64,000 bases of DNA from the NCBI RefSeq assembly GCF_000348945.1, contig NZ_AOCK01000011.1, forward strand, positions 1-64,000, given 5' to 3'. Below the pieces are notes generated by a model, which was not told the DNA's origin, searched no databases, and saw nothing but the letters and a program-made list of their open reading frames with translations. The first letter of the stretch is position 1; each line of letters starts with the position of its first letter. A program made the position numbers and the translations under genes. Of this stretch, positions 25,178-34,935 are shown piece after piece. This stretch comes from Paeniglutamicibacter gangotriensis Lz1y (GTDB lineage: Bacteria > Actinomycetota > Actinomycetes > Actinomycetales > Micrococcaceae).

Positions 25178-27424
25178 TCAGTGTCCCCCGCGCGTTGTCT
25201 GGTGCTCGGGCGGAACCTGCTTCCAGGCCGCCTCGAGTTCCTTTTCCGCCGGGGATGACACAATCCCGCTGGGTGCGTACATCCGGGAAGGCAGCTCCGG
25301 GTCCTCGGTGTCCTTGCCCCCGCCATGGGGGTAGGCGCGGATGGTCGCGATGATCGCGGTGATGATCACGATCAGCGAAAGCACCAAGAAGATCACCGAG
25401 AGCCAGCCCTGTACCCCGGTGTTGCGCACCACGGCCTCCATGGCTTCGACGTTCTTGGCAGATCCGAAGCTGGTCTCGCCGCGCTCCAGCGCACCCTTGT
25501 GCGCATTATGCTGGGCGAAGTAGCCCACGGCCGGGACCGTGGAGAAGATCTTCAGGAACGAGGCGTACACGGTGACCACCGTGGCGAAGGCCAGCGGCAG
25601 CACCACGATCCACAGGTACTTGAAGTTCCCGCGTTTGGCCACAATGGTCATGATGACGGCCAGGGCGATGGCGGCCAGCAGTTGGTTGGCAATGCCGAAG
25701 AGCGGGAAGAAGGTGTTGATGCCGCCCAACGGGTCTGTGACCCCTAGGAGCAGGATGTACCCCCATCCGGCGACCATGATGGCGGTACAGACCCACGCCC
25801 CGGGACGCCAAGAGGTGTCCTTGAACTTGGGAATGAAGTTGCCGATGGTGTCCTGCAGCATGAAACGAGCCACGCGGGTTCCCGCGTCGACGGCGGTGAG
25901 GATGAACAGCGCCTCGAACATGATGGCGAAGTGGTACCAAAAACTCATCATGGCGGCCCCGCCAAACCACTGCTGCATGATGTGGGCGATGCCCACGGCC
26001 AAGGTCGGGGCACCGCCGGTGCGCGATACCACCGATTCCTCGCCCACGCCTGCAGCAAGATCGGTGAGCATGCTCGGAGTCAGGTTCACGCCGGTCAGGC
26101 CCAGCGAGTTCACAAACGCCACTGCACCTTCAACGGTGCCGCCGGTTGCGGCGGCCGAGGAATTCATCGCAAAGTAGATGCCACGATCAATGGAAATCGC
26201 AGCAACCAACGCCATGATGGCCACGAAGGATTCCATGAGCATGCCCCCGTAGCCCAGGAAGCGGGTCTGCTTTTCCTTTTCCACCATCTTCGGGGTGGTG
26301 CCGGAGGCGATCAAGGCGTGGAACCCGGAGAGGGCGCCACAGGCAATGGTGACAAAGAGGAACGGGAAGAGGTGCCCGGCGACCACGGGTCCCTTGTCGG
26401 TTCCCGCGAACTCGGAGATCGCCGGAACACTGATTTCCGGGCGGACCACCAGGATGGCCACCGCGAGCAACCCGATGACACCGATCTTCATGAAGGTGGA
26501 GAGGTAGTCGCGCGGGGCCAGCAGCAGCCACACTGGAAGCACCGCGGCGATGAAGCCGTAGATGATGATGAACCAGGCCAGCGTGGTCCGGTCCATGTGG
26601 AAGAGTTCGGCTCCCCATGCCGACTCGGCGACCCAGCGCCCGGAGATGATGGCGAACATCAGCAGCACGAAGCCGATCACGGAGATTTCCATGATCTTGC
26701 CCGGGCGGATGAAGCGCAGGTAGACGCCCATGAACAGGGCGATCGGGATGGTCAGGCCGACCGAGTACACGCCCCAAGCCGATTCACCCAGCGCGTTGAC
26801 CACCACGAGGGCCAGGATCGCCACGATGATGATCATGATGGCCAGGGTTGCGATCAACGCGGCGGTGCCGCCAATGACACCGAGTTCCTCGCGGGCCATC
26901 TGGCCCAGCGAACGTCCTCCCCGGCGCATCGAGAAGAACATCACCAGGTAGTCCTGGACGGCTCCGGCCAGCACCACGCCGATGATGATCCAGATGGTTC
27001 CCGGAAGATAGCCCATCTGCGCGGCGAGGATCGGACCGACCAGCGGGCCGGCACCGGCGATCGCGGCGAAGTGGTGTCCGAAGAGCACCCGGCGGTCGGT
27101 CGGCATGAAATCGCGGCCGTTGTTGTTGTATTCGGCCGGGGTCGCCCTGAAATCGTTGGGCTTGGCGATCTTGCGTTCAATGAACTTGGAGTAGAAACGG
27201 TAGGCCACCAAATAGGTGCACACCGCAGCGAAGACAAACCAGATAGCGTTGATGGTCTCACCGCGGGAGAAGGCCAGGATCGCCCACGCGACACCACCGA
27301 GCAGCGAAATCGCCACCCACAGCGCGATCTTCGCCGGTGTCCATTTTCTTTCCTCGGCGTCCGCAACCTGCGGGTCCACACCTGCCGGGGGAAGCCCCGG
27401 GGCTGTTGGTTGTGACGTGCTCAT
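25178..27424 (-). CDS. cstA: Carbon starvation protein CstA, pyruvate transporter family
   Basis: 748 residues with about 16-18 membrane helices. Conserved CstA blocks are FVFAAVCTYLVAYRFYSKFIERKI, the RVLFGHHFAAIAGAGPLVGPILAAQMGYLPGTIWI signature, GAVQDYLVMFFSMRRGGRSLGQMAREELG and GFHALIASGTTPKMVEKE. Characterised relatives (E. coli CstA and BtsT) import pyruvate, and some support peptide use. A cytoplasmic tail (about residues 700-748) is charged. ATG 27424 is preceded by a GAGAGGAAA-type Shine-Dalgarno. Operon with ybdD. Confidence 0.95.
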   Translation of the reverse strand: MSTSQPTAPGLPPAGVDPQVADAEERKWTPAKIALWVAISLLGGVAWAILAFSRGETINAIWFVFAAVCTYLVAYRFYSKFIERKIAKPNDFRATPAEYNNNGRDFMPTDRRVLFGHHFAAIAGAGPLVGPILAAQMGYLPGTIWIIIGVVLAGAVQDYLVMFFSMRRGGRSLGQMAREELGVIGGTAALIATLAIMIIIVAILALVVVNALGESAWGVYSVGLTIPIALFMGVYLRFIRPGKIMEISVIGFVLLMFAIISGRWVAESAWGAELFHMDRTTLAWFIIIYGFIAAVLPVWLLLAPRDYLSTFMKIGVIGLLAVAILVVRPEISVPAISEFAGTDKGPVVAGHLFPFLFVTIACGALSGFHALIASGTTPKMVEKEKQTRFLGYGGMLMESFVAIMALVAAISIDRGIYFAMNSSAAATGGTVEGAVAFVNSLGLTGVNLTPSMLTDLAAGVGEESVVSRTGGAPTLAVGIAHIMQQWFGGAAMMSFWYHFAIMFEALFILTAVDAGTRVARFMLQDTIGNFIPKFKDTSWRPGAWVCTAIMVAGWGYILLLGVTDPLGGINTFFPLFGIANQLLAAIALAVIMTIVAKRGNFKYLWIVVLPLAFATVVTVYASFLKIFSTVPAVGYFAQHNAHKGALERGETSFGSAKNVEAMEAVVRNTGVQGWLSVIFLVLSLIVIITAIIATIRAYPHGGGKDTEDPELPSRMYAPSGIVSSPAEKELEAAWKQVPPEHQTTRGGH

Positions 27425-27472
27425 GTTTTCCTCTCACGTGACTACTGGGTCGGTGGGTGCGAGTGATCCCTG

Positions 27473-27514
27473 GGGAGGGTGCCTCTGGACTCATGTGTCC
27501 TGCGGCACCCTCCC
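27473..27514 (-). terminator. Hairpin between the quinone oxidoreductase gene and cstA
   Basis: An 11-bp stem GGGAGGGTGCC / GGCACCCTCCC with a 20-base loop lies 36 bases past the oxidoreductase stop and 49 bases before the cstA start. It is a terminator candidate or part of the cstA leader; there is no clear T tract. Confidence 0.5.
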
Positions 27515-27549
27515 GTTGTGATCCACCGTAGTCCGTGGGAAAAGCAGAA

Positions 27550-28536
27550 TCAGTTCTTTACGATGATTTTCCCCATGTGCATCCCTGAATCGAAGTATTC
27601 GTGCGCCAAACGGGCTTCCGTGAAGGAGAAACGACGGTCAATCGACAACTCGAGCGTGCCCGCTGCCAATAAAGGCAGCGCATGGGTTTTCACTGCCGCA
27701 ACGATCTCGGCTTTCTGCTCCAGTGGCCTGGCCCGCAGTGTGGTGCCAATGACCCTGGCCCGCTTGCCCATCAAGACGCCGAGGTTCAGTTCCGCCTTGG
27801 CCCCGCCCTGCAAGCCGATGATAATCAGGCGGCCGTCGTTGGCCAGAGCCTTGACGTTTTGGGCCAGGTATTTGGCTCCGACCACATCGAGGATCACATC
27901 GACTCCGTTTCCGCCGGTCAGCTCCGCAACTCTTTCGACGAAGTCCTCGTCGCGGTAGTTGATGCCGGCGCTCGCGCCAAGCGCCAGGCAGTGCTCGATC
28001 TTTTCCTGACTTGATGCCGTGACCAGAACCTTCGCACCGGCTGCCGCGGCGAGCTGGATGGCCATGGACCCGATGCCGCCCGCCCCACCGTGCAGAAGCA
28101 CCGTCTCCCCTTCGGTGAGGCCCGCTTCCAGGAAGAGATTGGAGACCACCGTGCCGGCAACCTCCATGAACCCGGCGGCGTCGATGACGTCAATGTTCTT
28201 CGGGACCTCCAGGACCAAGCCCGCGTTCACCGCAACGAACTGGGCATAACCGCCTCCGGCTAGCAGGGCGCAGACGCGCTGCCCGACCGCGAATCCCGCA
28301 GCACCCTCCCCTACCGCCTCGATGGTGCCGGAAATTTCCAGTCCCGGAATGTCGCTGGCTCCGGGCGGCGGCGGGTAGACGCCGCGTCGCTGTTGCACGT
28401 CGGCGCGGTTCAGTCCGAAAGCGGAAACCTTGATCAGCACCTCACCCGGCCCAGCCGTTGGCTTGGGCCGTTCGACCTCCGCCAGTACTTCGGGTCCGCC
28501 TGCACCCTGATATTCATAGGCACGCATCGTTGTCAT
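27550..28536 (-). CDS. NAD(P)H-quinone oxidoreductase, medium-chain dehydrogenase family (PIG3-like)
   Basis: 328 residues. It starts MTTMRAYEYQGAGGPEVL. The GroES-like catalytic domain has GEVLIKVSAFGLNRADVQQRRGVYPPPPGASDIPGLEISGTIEAVG, and the Rossmann domain has VLLHGGAGGIGSMAIQLAAAAGAKVL, where AxxGxxG binds NADPH. No zinc-ligand Cys cluster is present, as in quinone oxidoreductases of this type. ATG 28536 has AGAGGA 4 bases upstream. Confidence 0.92.
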   Translation of the reverse strand: MTTMRAYEYQGAGGPEVLAEVERPKPTAGPGEVLIKVSAFGLNRADVQQRRGVYPPPPGASDIPGLEISGTIEAVGEGAAGFAVGQRVCALLAGGGYAQFVAVNAGLVLEVPKNIDVIDAAGFMEVAGTVVSNLFLEAGLTEGETVLLHGGAGGIGSMAIQLAAAAGAKVLVTASSQEKIEHCLALGASAGINYRDEDFVERVAELTGGNGVDVILDVVGAKYLAQNVKALANDGRLIIIGLQGGAKAELNLGVLMGKRARVIGTTLRARPLEQKAEIVAAVKTHALPLLAAGTLELSIDRRFSFTEARLAHEYFDSGMHMGKIIVKN

Positions 28537-28724
28537 ACTTTCCTCTTTTCTTGCCTCGTCCTGCTCCCGGCCAGGGCCCGCCAGTCCACTGGCGTTGGCC
28601 CCTCGCAACATGTCTAAGGCCTTGTTGGGCCCACTCTACAGCGGCGGGACAACGCCCCCACAGTCACATTTCGAAGTGCCGCTGTCAGCCAAAGACCTGA
28701 CTCTGGAGTATACTTTTTTGGTCT

Positions 28725-28812
28725 GGATGGTTGTCCGAGCGGCCTAAGGAGCTGGTCTTGAAAACCAGTGTGCGGTAACCCCGCACCAAGAGTTCAAATC
28801 TCTTACCATCCG
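28725..28812 (+). tRNA. tRNA-Ser (anticodon TGA)
   Basis: 88-base class II tRNA. Acceptor GGATGGT/ACCATCC, anticodon stem CTGGT/ACCAG with loop CTTGAAA, a long variable arm (GTGCGGTAACCCCGCAC) and T arm AGAG/CTCT. CCA is not encoded. Confidence 0.95.
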
Positions 28813-28820
28813 CTCAATAT

Positions 28821-28871
28821 GCTGAAGGCGGTTCCCCCGTGGGGGGGAACCGCCTTCAGCTTTTCGTTTTT
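28821..28871 (+). terminator. Terminator after tRNA-Ser(UGA)
   Basis: An 18-bp stem (28821-28838 with 28843-28860) closes on a 4-base loop and is followed by TTTTCGTTTTT. It also serves the convergent gene ending at 28899. Confidence 0.93.
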
Positions 28872-28898
28872 ATTGGCACCGGATGGTCCGGTTCCGGC

Positions 28899-30932
28899 TC
28901 AATGCGGCTGGTTGAGATTCTGGACCTGGCTCAGCCGCATCAGTTCTCGGGCAATCTCCTGGGCGTCGCCCAAGGTCCGTGCTGCCCCATCAAGAGGTTC
29001 ACCGGCCTGGGCGGCAATCGCCGTCCCCCACTGTGCCGTGGAGAGCTGCAGCCCGAGCACGAACACGGCCCGGTGCGCCACACCTCTGGCGTCGACCATC
29101 CGGTAGGGTTCCCCTGCGACCGACAGTCCCTGCCCGGGGAGCGGCTCGCCTTGGTCGTTGCGCATGGGATGCGCCGCGGCCAGCCCGTCATTGAGCAGCT
29201 GGCGCAGCAACGGAGATGCACTCTGCAACACCCTGTTGGCCGGCATCATCGCCTCGATGAGGGTATTGGCGGTGTATGCCGGCGCATCGACCCAGGGTGA
29301 GGACGCGGTGAACATGGCGGAGGGCCCGTCGATGCCGAACTCCGGATCAGGGCCGATGAACTCCACCACGTTGGCGCGGGCCAGCGCGGCAAGTTCCTCG
29401 ATGCGTTGCAGCGGCGGGCCGGAGGCCAGCCCTTCGACCAGCGGCTCGAACCATCCTTGGACTTCCAAGAGCCGGGATTCATCGGAGATCAGGCCTTCGG
29501 TGATCATTTGTTTCACGACCATGCGCCCGGCATTCAGCGTGGCGATGGCCATCTTCAGTGGGTCCTTCTCCCCTTCGTCCGAGGAGATCGCGTCGTACTC
29601 CAGGTACTTCATGACGGCCTTCTGGTATTCCTTCAGCGTGCCGAACCCCCGCTGGTCGAACGGGTGCCCCAACCCGGGAAAGTCAAGGAACCCCAGCTCC
29701 GGGGCCAGCTTCCCGATCAGTCGGCGAGCCACCTGCAACCACACCTGCGATCCAGCCTGGTGCTCGGCATCGAGCACCGCGGTGAGCTGTTCCACGAAGT
29801 CGTCTGGGTCGATTTTGAAGCGCGAAGGATGACGCGTGGCCGCGGTGCGGTAGTAGGCCAGGAGGACGTCGCGGTGCAGCAGCGGCCACACATGGGCGTC
29901 GAAGCGGACCGTTGCCTCGGGGTTCAACACCCTGGCCTCGGCAACCTGCTGCACAATCACTTCCAGGTCGAGGTAACGCAATCCCACGGAGGCGGGAATG
30001 AATTCATCGATGCAAGATTTGGCCCGGTAGGGGGTGCCGCGCCGCGAGGCAGCCACGATCCGGGGCTCGCGGCCCGAGGGCCAGTACTCCAGAGCCCGAC
30101 CCGGACCGCCGTTGAGCTGGTTGAATTGTCCGCCGCGGCCGGCCGTCAACGCAATCATCACATCAAAAAAGTTCAGACCAAGGCCGCGGACCAGCACCGT
30201 GTCCCCGGCGGGGACGTCGTCCCAGTGCACATCTGTCGGGATGTTGGGGCCGATGTAGCGTAGCCCGGCGTCGTCCGCGGCTTGGGCCATGGCTTCCTGG
30301 GTCGGGTTCAACCGTGCCGGGACGTGGCCTAGCGCCAGCACCACCGCCTGGGCACGCAGCTCAACTTCTTCTCTAACACCGCTGGAATAGCTCTTGCTTT
30401 CCCCTACGTGGTGGCCTTTCAGCAGGTAGTCTGCATCCCCGCGGTGTAGCTCGGTGATTTCCGCGCGTTCGATGCGTACCTCGGCCACGGCCTCGTGGGC
30501 GCGCAGAGCAGCCACAGAATTTTCGAAGACGTGGCGAAGGTACCTGCCGTAGAGCGCGCGCGGCGGGTAGGACCCCCTGTCTAAGGACTCCAGCTCTTGG
30601 GTTTCGACGCTGCTGAGCACCGCTCCATCACCGGCGGCAAGCCGCCATTGATCAAAGCTGAGTCCAGGTTCGCCGGGAACGGTTCGTTCGGGGGCAACGG
30701 TGGGGAACCCCGCAGGAGTGTTCATCAAAAAAAGCCGTGACTGCGTCGTTGCCCAGACATGACCGGGGCCCGGATCGTGAACATCGAAGACCACCACGCG
30801 GATCTGGCGCGAAGGGTTTTGGATACTCCCTAATTCGGCCGCCAGACGTTCGAGGACCGAGGTGCCTCGGGGGCCAGCCCCCACTACGGCTATGACATAG
30901 GGTTCCCGACCGGGATTCTGCGCATCACTCAC
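28899..30932 (-). CDS. FAD/NAD(P)-binding protein, large form
   Basis: 677 residues. The N-terminus VIAVVGAGPRGTSVLERLAAEL is a Rossmann dinucleotide motif, followed by RIRVVVFDVHDPGPGHVWATTQSRLFLMNTPAGFPT, typical of the FAD/NAD(P)-binding family related to SidA/HI0933-type proteins. AQAVVLALGHVP and TVLVRGLGLNFFDVMIALTAGRGG mark the second dinucleotide region. The last roughly 300 residues are helical with no recognised domain. Some relatives sit in secondary-metabolite clusters, but nothing here points to a substrate. Start is GTG 30932. It is divergent from the prolyl oligopeptidase gene. Confidence 0.8.
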   Translation of the reverse strand: MSDAQNPGREPYVIAVVGAGPRGTSVLERLAAELGSIQNPSRQIRVVVFDVHDPGPGHVWATTQSRLFLMNTPAGFPTVAPERTVPGEPGLSFDQWRLAAGDGAVLSSVETQELESLDRGSYPPRALYGRYLRHVFENSVAALRAHEAVAEVRIERAEITELHRGDADYLLKGHHVGESKSYSSGVREEVELRAQAVVLALGHVPARLNPTQEAMAQAADDAGLRYIGPNIPTDVHWDDVPAGDTVLVRGLGLNFFDVMIALTAGRGGQFNQLNGGPGRALEYWPSGREPRIVAASRRGTPYRAKSCIDEFIPASVGLRYLDLEVIVQQVAEARVLNPEATVRFDAHVWPLLHRDVLLAYYRTAATRHPSRFKIDPDDFVEQLTAVLDAEHQAGSQVWLQVARRLIGKLAPELGFLDFPGLGHPFDQRGFGTLKEYQKAVMKYLEYDAISSDEGEKDPLKMAIATLNAGRMVVKQMITEGLISDESRLLEVQGWFEPLVEGLASGPPLQRIEELAALARANVVEFIGPDPEFGIDGPSAMFTASSPWVDAPAYTANTLIEAMMPANRVLQSASPLLRQLLNDGLAAAHPMRNDQGEPLPGQGLSVAGEPYRMVDARGVAHRAVFVLGLQLSTAQWGTAIAAQAGEPLDGAARTLGDAQEIARELMRLSQVQNLNQPH

Positions 30933-31014
30933 TGTTTCAGCCTAGTCGCACCGGCACCTTGGGCAGGGCCCGACGCCCACCTGTTTTTCATTCGCTGCAT
31001 GAGAGACTGTGCCC

Positions 31015-33213
31015 ATGAGCCATTCTTACCCTTACCCTCCCCTGATCAATACGTCCGATACACAGGCGTCGAACGACGTGGACATGGGGAACGCGGCAGC
31101 CGGGGCGCCCGCCTCCGATATCGATTCGAAGACCGGAGAAACACCCGAAGACCTTTTCCTGTGGTTGGAGGAACTGGACTCCGAACGCGCTATGGACTGG
31201 GTCATGAAGCAGAACGCCCGCACCGAATCGGAGCTCTTCGACGACGGGTTCAACACCACGAGAGAATCCATCTTGACGGTCTTGGATGCCACCGACAAGA
31301 TCCCGATGGTCACCAAGCGTGGGGAGCACTACTACAATTTTTGGCGTGATTCGCAGAATCCCAAGGGCCTGTGGCGCCGCACGTCGTGGGAGTCGTACCT
31401 GCAAGAGGATCCCGAATGGGAAATCCTGTTGGACATCGATGCACTGGCCAAAGCCGAAGGCCTCGACTGGGTCTTCTCCGGTGCGCAGATGCTTCGTCCA
31501 ACACCGGGAGAGCCCTACACGCGTGCCCTACTCAAGCTTTCGCCCGATGGTGGAGACCAGGTCCGCATCCGCGAATTCGATTTGTCGGCGGGCGGCTTCG
31601 TCCCCGGTGGTTTTGATATGCCCGTGGCCAAGACCAATGTTTCTTGGGCCGGCCCAGACACCTTGTTCGTGGCGACGGACGTCGGTGAAGGATCCCTCAC
31701 CCGATCTTCCTACGCACGAACCGTGCGCCGGCTTCAGCGCGGAACGCCGCTGGATGCGGCACCGGAGATCTTCGCCATCGACGAATCGCATGTCTTGGCC
31801 TATGTCTCCCACGATCCGACTCCGGGGTTTGAACGCGATGTGGCCCACGATGTCATCGACTTCTACAACTCCAAGACCTTCCTGCTCCGCGATAACCAGT
31901 GGGTGTACATCGAGGTTCCGACAGATGTCGGGGTTTCGCTGCACCGCGGCTGGGTATTGTTCTCCCCGCAGACACCCTGGACACGTGAGGGTGTCACGTA
32001 CGTCCCAGGCTCCCTGGTGCTCGCCGACCTCGAAGAGTTCCTGGCCGGAACCGCAACCCTTCATGAAATCTTCGTTCCCACACCAAGCACCTCGTTGCAG
32101 TCCATCGATTTCACGGCAAACTACATCCTGCTCAATGTTCTGCAGGATGTCTCCTCGCAGATCGTCATCTGCGATCCGGCCCGGGACTTTGAACTGCGAG
32201 CCATGGACATCGGTTCTCCGTTGCACAGCTTCGGTATCTCCGCGGTAGACGACCAAGACCCGGAATGCGGAGACGACTTCTGGCTGACCTCGACCGGATT
32301 CCTCACCCCCACCACGCTTGCGCGCGGAAGCGTCGCTGCCACTGCCACCCCGCAGGCTATCAAGAGCACCCCGGCGCGCTTCGACGCTGCCGACTTCGAG
32401 GTCTCCCAGCACTTTGCCCGCTCGGACGACGGGACGTTGGTCCCCTATTTCCAGGTATCCGAACGCGGGCTGCGGCTCGACGGGCAGAACCCGGTGCTGA
32501 TGAACGGGTACGGCGGCTTCCAAGCCAGCCTGACCCCCAGCTACCTCGGCGCGATGGGACCTGGCTGGCTGACCCGCCGCTCCACCGACGGCAGGCGCGG
32601 CACCTATGTGGTGGCGAACATTCGCGGCGGCGGCGAATACGGGCCGAACTGGCATCGTGCGGCTCTGCGGGAGAACCGTCACCGCGCCTACGAAGACTTC
32701 GCGGCCATTGCCCGTGATCTCGTTTCGCGCCGGGTCACATCGCGCGAGCACTTGGCTGCGACCGGTCGTTCCAACGGCGGGCTGTTGATGGGCAACATGA
32801 TCACCGGCTACCCGGAACTCTTCGGGGCGATCTCCTGCGGTGTTCCGTTGTTGGACATGCGCCGATACACCCGGCTGGCCGCGGGACACTCTTGGATCGC
32901 CGAATATGGAGATCCTGATGTGCCCTCCGATTGGGAGTTCGTGCAGACGTTCTCCCCCTACCACCGCCTCGACGATGCCTTGGACGAAGGTGTCGAGTAT
33001 CCGGCCTCACTGATCTGGAGCGCGACGAGTGATGATCGGGTCGGTCCGGTGCAGGCCCGCAAAATGGCCGCGAAAATGATGGATATGGGGGTACCGGAGG
33101 TCCGCTACCACGAGTCCCTTGACGGGGGTCATGCAGGAGCCAGCGACAACGGCGCCACCGCAACCATGCTGGCCACCAGTTACGAGTTCCTCTGGCGGCA
33201 CGTCGCCAGATAA
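31015..33213 (+). CDS. Prolyl oligopeptidase family serine peptidase (S9A)
   Basis: 732 residues. The N-terminus PEDLFLWLEELDSERAMDWVMKQNARTE fits POP family helix 1, followed by a beta-propeller (about 100-440). The C-terminal hydrolase domain has VLMNGYGGFQASLTPSY, the GGGEYGPNWHRAALRENRHRAYEDF signature, nucleophile Ser586 in GRSNGG, Asp near 674 in SATSDDRVGP and His706 in DGGHAGAS. It should cleave short peptides after proline or basic residues in the cytoplasm; no signal peptide is seen. ATG 31015 is preferred; GTG two codons upstream is possible. Confidence 0.92.
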   Translation: MSHSYPYPPLINTSDTQASNDVDMGNAAAGAPASDIDSKTGETPEDLFLWLEELDSERAMDWVMKQNARTESELFDDGFNTTRESILTVLDATDKIPMVTKRGEHYYNFWRDSQNPKGLWRRTSWESYLQEDPEWEILLDIDALAKAEGLDWVFSGAQMLRPTPGEPYTRALLKLSPDGGDQVRIREFDLSAGGFVPGGFDMPVAKTNVSWAGPDTLFVATDVGEGSLTRSSYARTVRRLQRGTPLDAAPEIFAIDESHVLAYVSHDPTPGFERDVAHDVIDFYNSKTFLLRDNQWVYIEVPTDVGVSLHRGWVLFSPQTPWTREGVTYVPGSLVLADLEEFLAGTATLHEIFVPTPSTSLQSIDFTANYILLNVLQDVSSQIVICDPARDFELRAMDIGSPLHSFGISAVDDQDPECGDDFWLTSTGFLTPTTLARGSVAATATPQAIKSTPARFDAADFEVSQHFARSDDGTLVPYFQVSERGLRLDGQNPVLMNGYGGFQASLTPSYLGAMGPGWLTRRSTDGRRGTYVVANIRGGGEYGPNWHRAALRENRHRAYEDFAAIARDLVSRRVTSREHLAATGRSNGGLLMGNMITGYPELFGAISCGVPLLDMRRYTRLAAGHSWIAEYGDPDVPSDWEFVQTFSPYHRLDDALDEGVEYPASLIWSATSDDRVGPVQARKMAAKMMDMGVPEVRYHESLDGGHAGASDNGATATMLATSYEFLWRHVAR

Positions 33214-33221
33214 TTCACTGC

Positions 33222-33632
33222 TTAGGGCGTACGCCCTCCCTGCTGGGGGGTTGCAGCGTTGAGGCGCTTGATCAGCCGTTGACTTAGCCGGACTTCGTGG
33301 GGCAACTCGCGCAGTCCGGCCGGCTCAATATCAAAATCCTGCCGTTCAAGGATTTCGCTCAGGTATTCCCAATACTCCTCGGCCGCCTCGTCATCGCTCT
33401 GGTCCTCGAGCGCATCATCCGGACCCACGACACTCAACGCATCTGCTTTGATCTCATCTACTGCCGCTTCCGACCAGCGCTGCGTGGTGGAGAACCCCCG
33501 GTCGTCAAGTAGCAGCAGACTGTTTCCACTTTCCAGCAGCAGGCTAAGTCGCGCCGAGACCGATACACGGTTTTTATCGGACGAGTTGTAGTCGAGATCT
33601 GCGATGGTGACCAGGCTGATGGCTCTTCTCAT
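33222..33632 (-). CDS. Conserved hypothetical protein
   Basis: 136 residues. The N-terminal half is beta-like (MRRAISLVTIADLDYNSSDKNRVSVSARLSLLLESGNSLLLLDDRGFS), then an acidic helix (DQSDDEAAEEYWEYLSEILERQDFDIEPAGLRELPHEV) and a basic helix. No family recognised, no membrane segment. ATG 33632 is chosen because the residues before it are not like the rest; AAGGA lies 12 bases upstream. Confidence 0.6.
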   Translation of the reverse strand: MRRAISLVTIADLDYNSSDKNRVSVSARLSLLLESGNSLLLLDDRGFSTTQRWSEAAVDEIKADALSVVGPDDALEDQSDDEAAEEYWEYLSEILERQDFDIEPAGLRELPHEVRLSQRLIKRLNAATPQQGGRTP

Positions 33633-33769
33633 GTGCCCACGATATCCTTCTAGGCCGCAAGACGTCCGCGGAATTCCGCCTGTCTTGGGCGGGTATTGCA
33701 TTCCCTTGGCCCTCGTTTTGTATGCCGCGCCTGCTTTGGGTAGTCTAGGGGAGCTGGAAACAGCAATAT

Positions 33770-33858
33770 GGATACGTGCCAGAGCGGCCGAATGGGCTTC
33801 ACTGCTAATGAAGTGTCGGGGTTAAACTCGACCGGGGGTTCAAATCCCCCCGTGTCCG
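33770..33858 (+). tRNA. tRNA-Ser (anticodon GCT)
   Basis: 89-base class II tRNA. Acceptor GGATACG/CGTGTCC, anticodon stem CTTCA/TGAAG with loop CTGCTAA, long variable arm, T arm GGGGG/CCCCC with loop TTCAAAT. CCA is not encoded. Confidence 0.95.
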
Positions 33859-33861
33859 CTG

Positions 33862-33889
33862 AAATAGCCTCGATTATTCGGGGCTATTT
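33862..33889 (+). terminator. Terminator after tRNA-Ser(GCU)
   Basis: AAATAGCC pairs with GGCTATTT, extended by CTCG/CGGG, and is followed by T residues and CGTTT. Confidence 0.75.
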
Positions 33890-33999
33890 TCGTTTAACCA
33901 CTGTCTAGCCACGGACAAAAAATCCCTCTTTAAACCGCAAAACCGCGCGGAACCGATCCCTTGGGAGGGAACCAGCTACACGCGGTAGACGATGGGAAG

Positions 34000-34935
34000 T
34001 TATTTGTCTCCGTCGCCGAAGGCGTTGAGCAGGGTGCGCACCATTTCGTCGGGCAGACCGGTGTGGCGGACGACGATGTTGGTCGCTTCATCCAGTTCGC
34101 CTAGGCGCAAGTGGTCAAGCAACGCGGTGCGCTCGGGCTCAACCAGGTCATTGATGCTGAACGTTACCGGGCCTTCGGGGCCTTGGCCTTCAAAGCTGAA
34201 ATCGGCAATGTTTTCTGTTGCGGTTTTGTTTCCGCCCAGCGGTGATGCGGCCAGCATCCGCAGGATCTCGACCTGTTCAAGTCCGGAGTGCTTGGCTATC
34301 AGTGACGCGGCGCCCGGCAGGTCGTCATCGCGCACCAAGGCGAGGAACTGGTCGTATTCGGCAGGCGGCAGGTCCTCGCTGGCGAACTCGCGCGATTCGC
34401 CGTCGACCAGGTAGGAGACCTTGAACTGTGTGGAGGTCCGTTCCGCCTCGCTGCCGAATTCCTGTGCCCATTCGGTGGGCACCACCCACCGGTCATCAGC
34501 ATCGGGGGCAGCTGCAGGCTGTACTGGCACCTCGGCAGCAGCACCTGCTGCTTGTGGTTCGGCGGCGCTGGCATCGGTCACCGGGTCCGACTCGCGCTCC
34601 GCGGCCAGCTGCTGGGAAATTGTGGGGCCCGTGACCGGCTCCTGGCGAACCTGGGGGAAGCGTTCGAGGCTGCGAACGGAAATGATGCTGGCCTTGTAGC
34701 CTTCTCCGGTCATGGCCTTGTAATTCTGCACGGCAGCCATGAAATCACCTTGGGCTAGGGACTTGTAGACGGCACGGTGCCCTTCCCCGGTCAGCCGTGC
34801 GGCGGCGGCCTGCGCCGTTTTCTGGGTGAGCGACGCGGAAACCTCGGCCGAGTTCTTGATGCGCAGCCGCCGGATGCCGATCCACGCAAGTCCAATAATG
34901 AGCAGCGGGACGACGACCCAGAGCAGAGTTTCCAT
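34000..34935 (-). CDS. Membrane-anchored protein of unknown function
   Basis: 311 residues. One membrane helix at the N-terminus (about 3-21, TLLWVVVPLLIIGLAWIGI) precedes a long cytoplasmic part. Residues 25-95 are helical (LTQKTAQAAAARLTGEGHRAVYKSLAQGDFMAAVQNYKAM). An Ala/Pro/Glu linker follows (about 105-155). The C-terminal 150 residues hold two similar units ending in helices: YDQFLALVRDDDLPGAASLIAKHSGLEQVEILRMLA and RTALLDHLRLGELDEATNIVVRHTGLPDEMVRTLLNAF. These look like an internal duplication. No function can be assigned. Confidence 0.7.
   Translation of the reverse strand: METLLWVVVPLLIIGLAWIGIRRLRIKNSAEVSASLTQKTAQAAAARLTGEGHRAVYKSLAQGDFMAAVQNYKAMTGEGYKASIISVRSLERFPQVRQEPVTGPTISQQLAAERESDPVTDASAAEPQAAGAAAEVPVQPAAAPDADDRWVVPTEWAQEFGSEAERTSTQFKVSYLVDGESREFASEDLPPAEYDQFLALVRDDDLPGAASLIAKHSGLEQVEILRMLAASPLGGNKTATENIADFSFEGQGPEGPVTFSINDLVEPERTALLDHLRLGELDEATNIVVRHTGLPDEMVRTLLNAFGDGDK

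Noticed and set aside
25931-27415. 494-codon frame opposite cstA
   Set aside because: Asp/Gly/His/Arg-rich antisense reading of a membrane protein; no independent start signal or homology.
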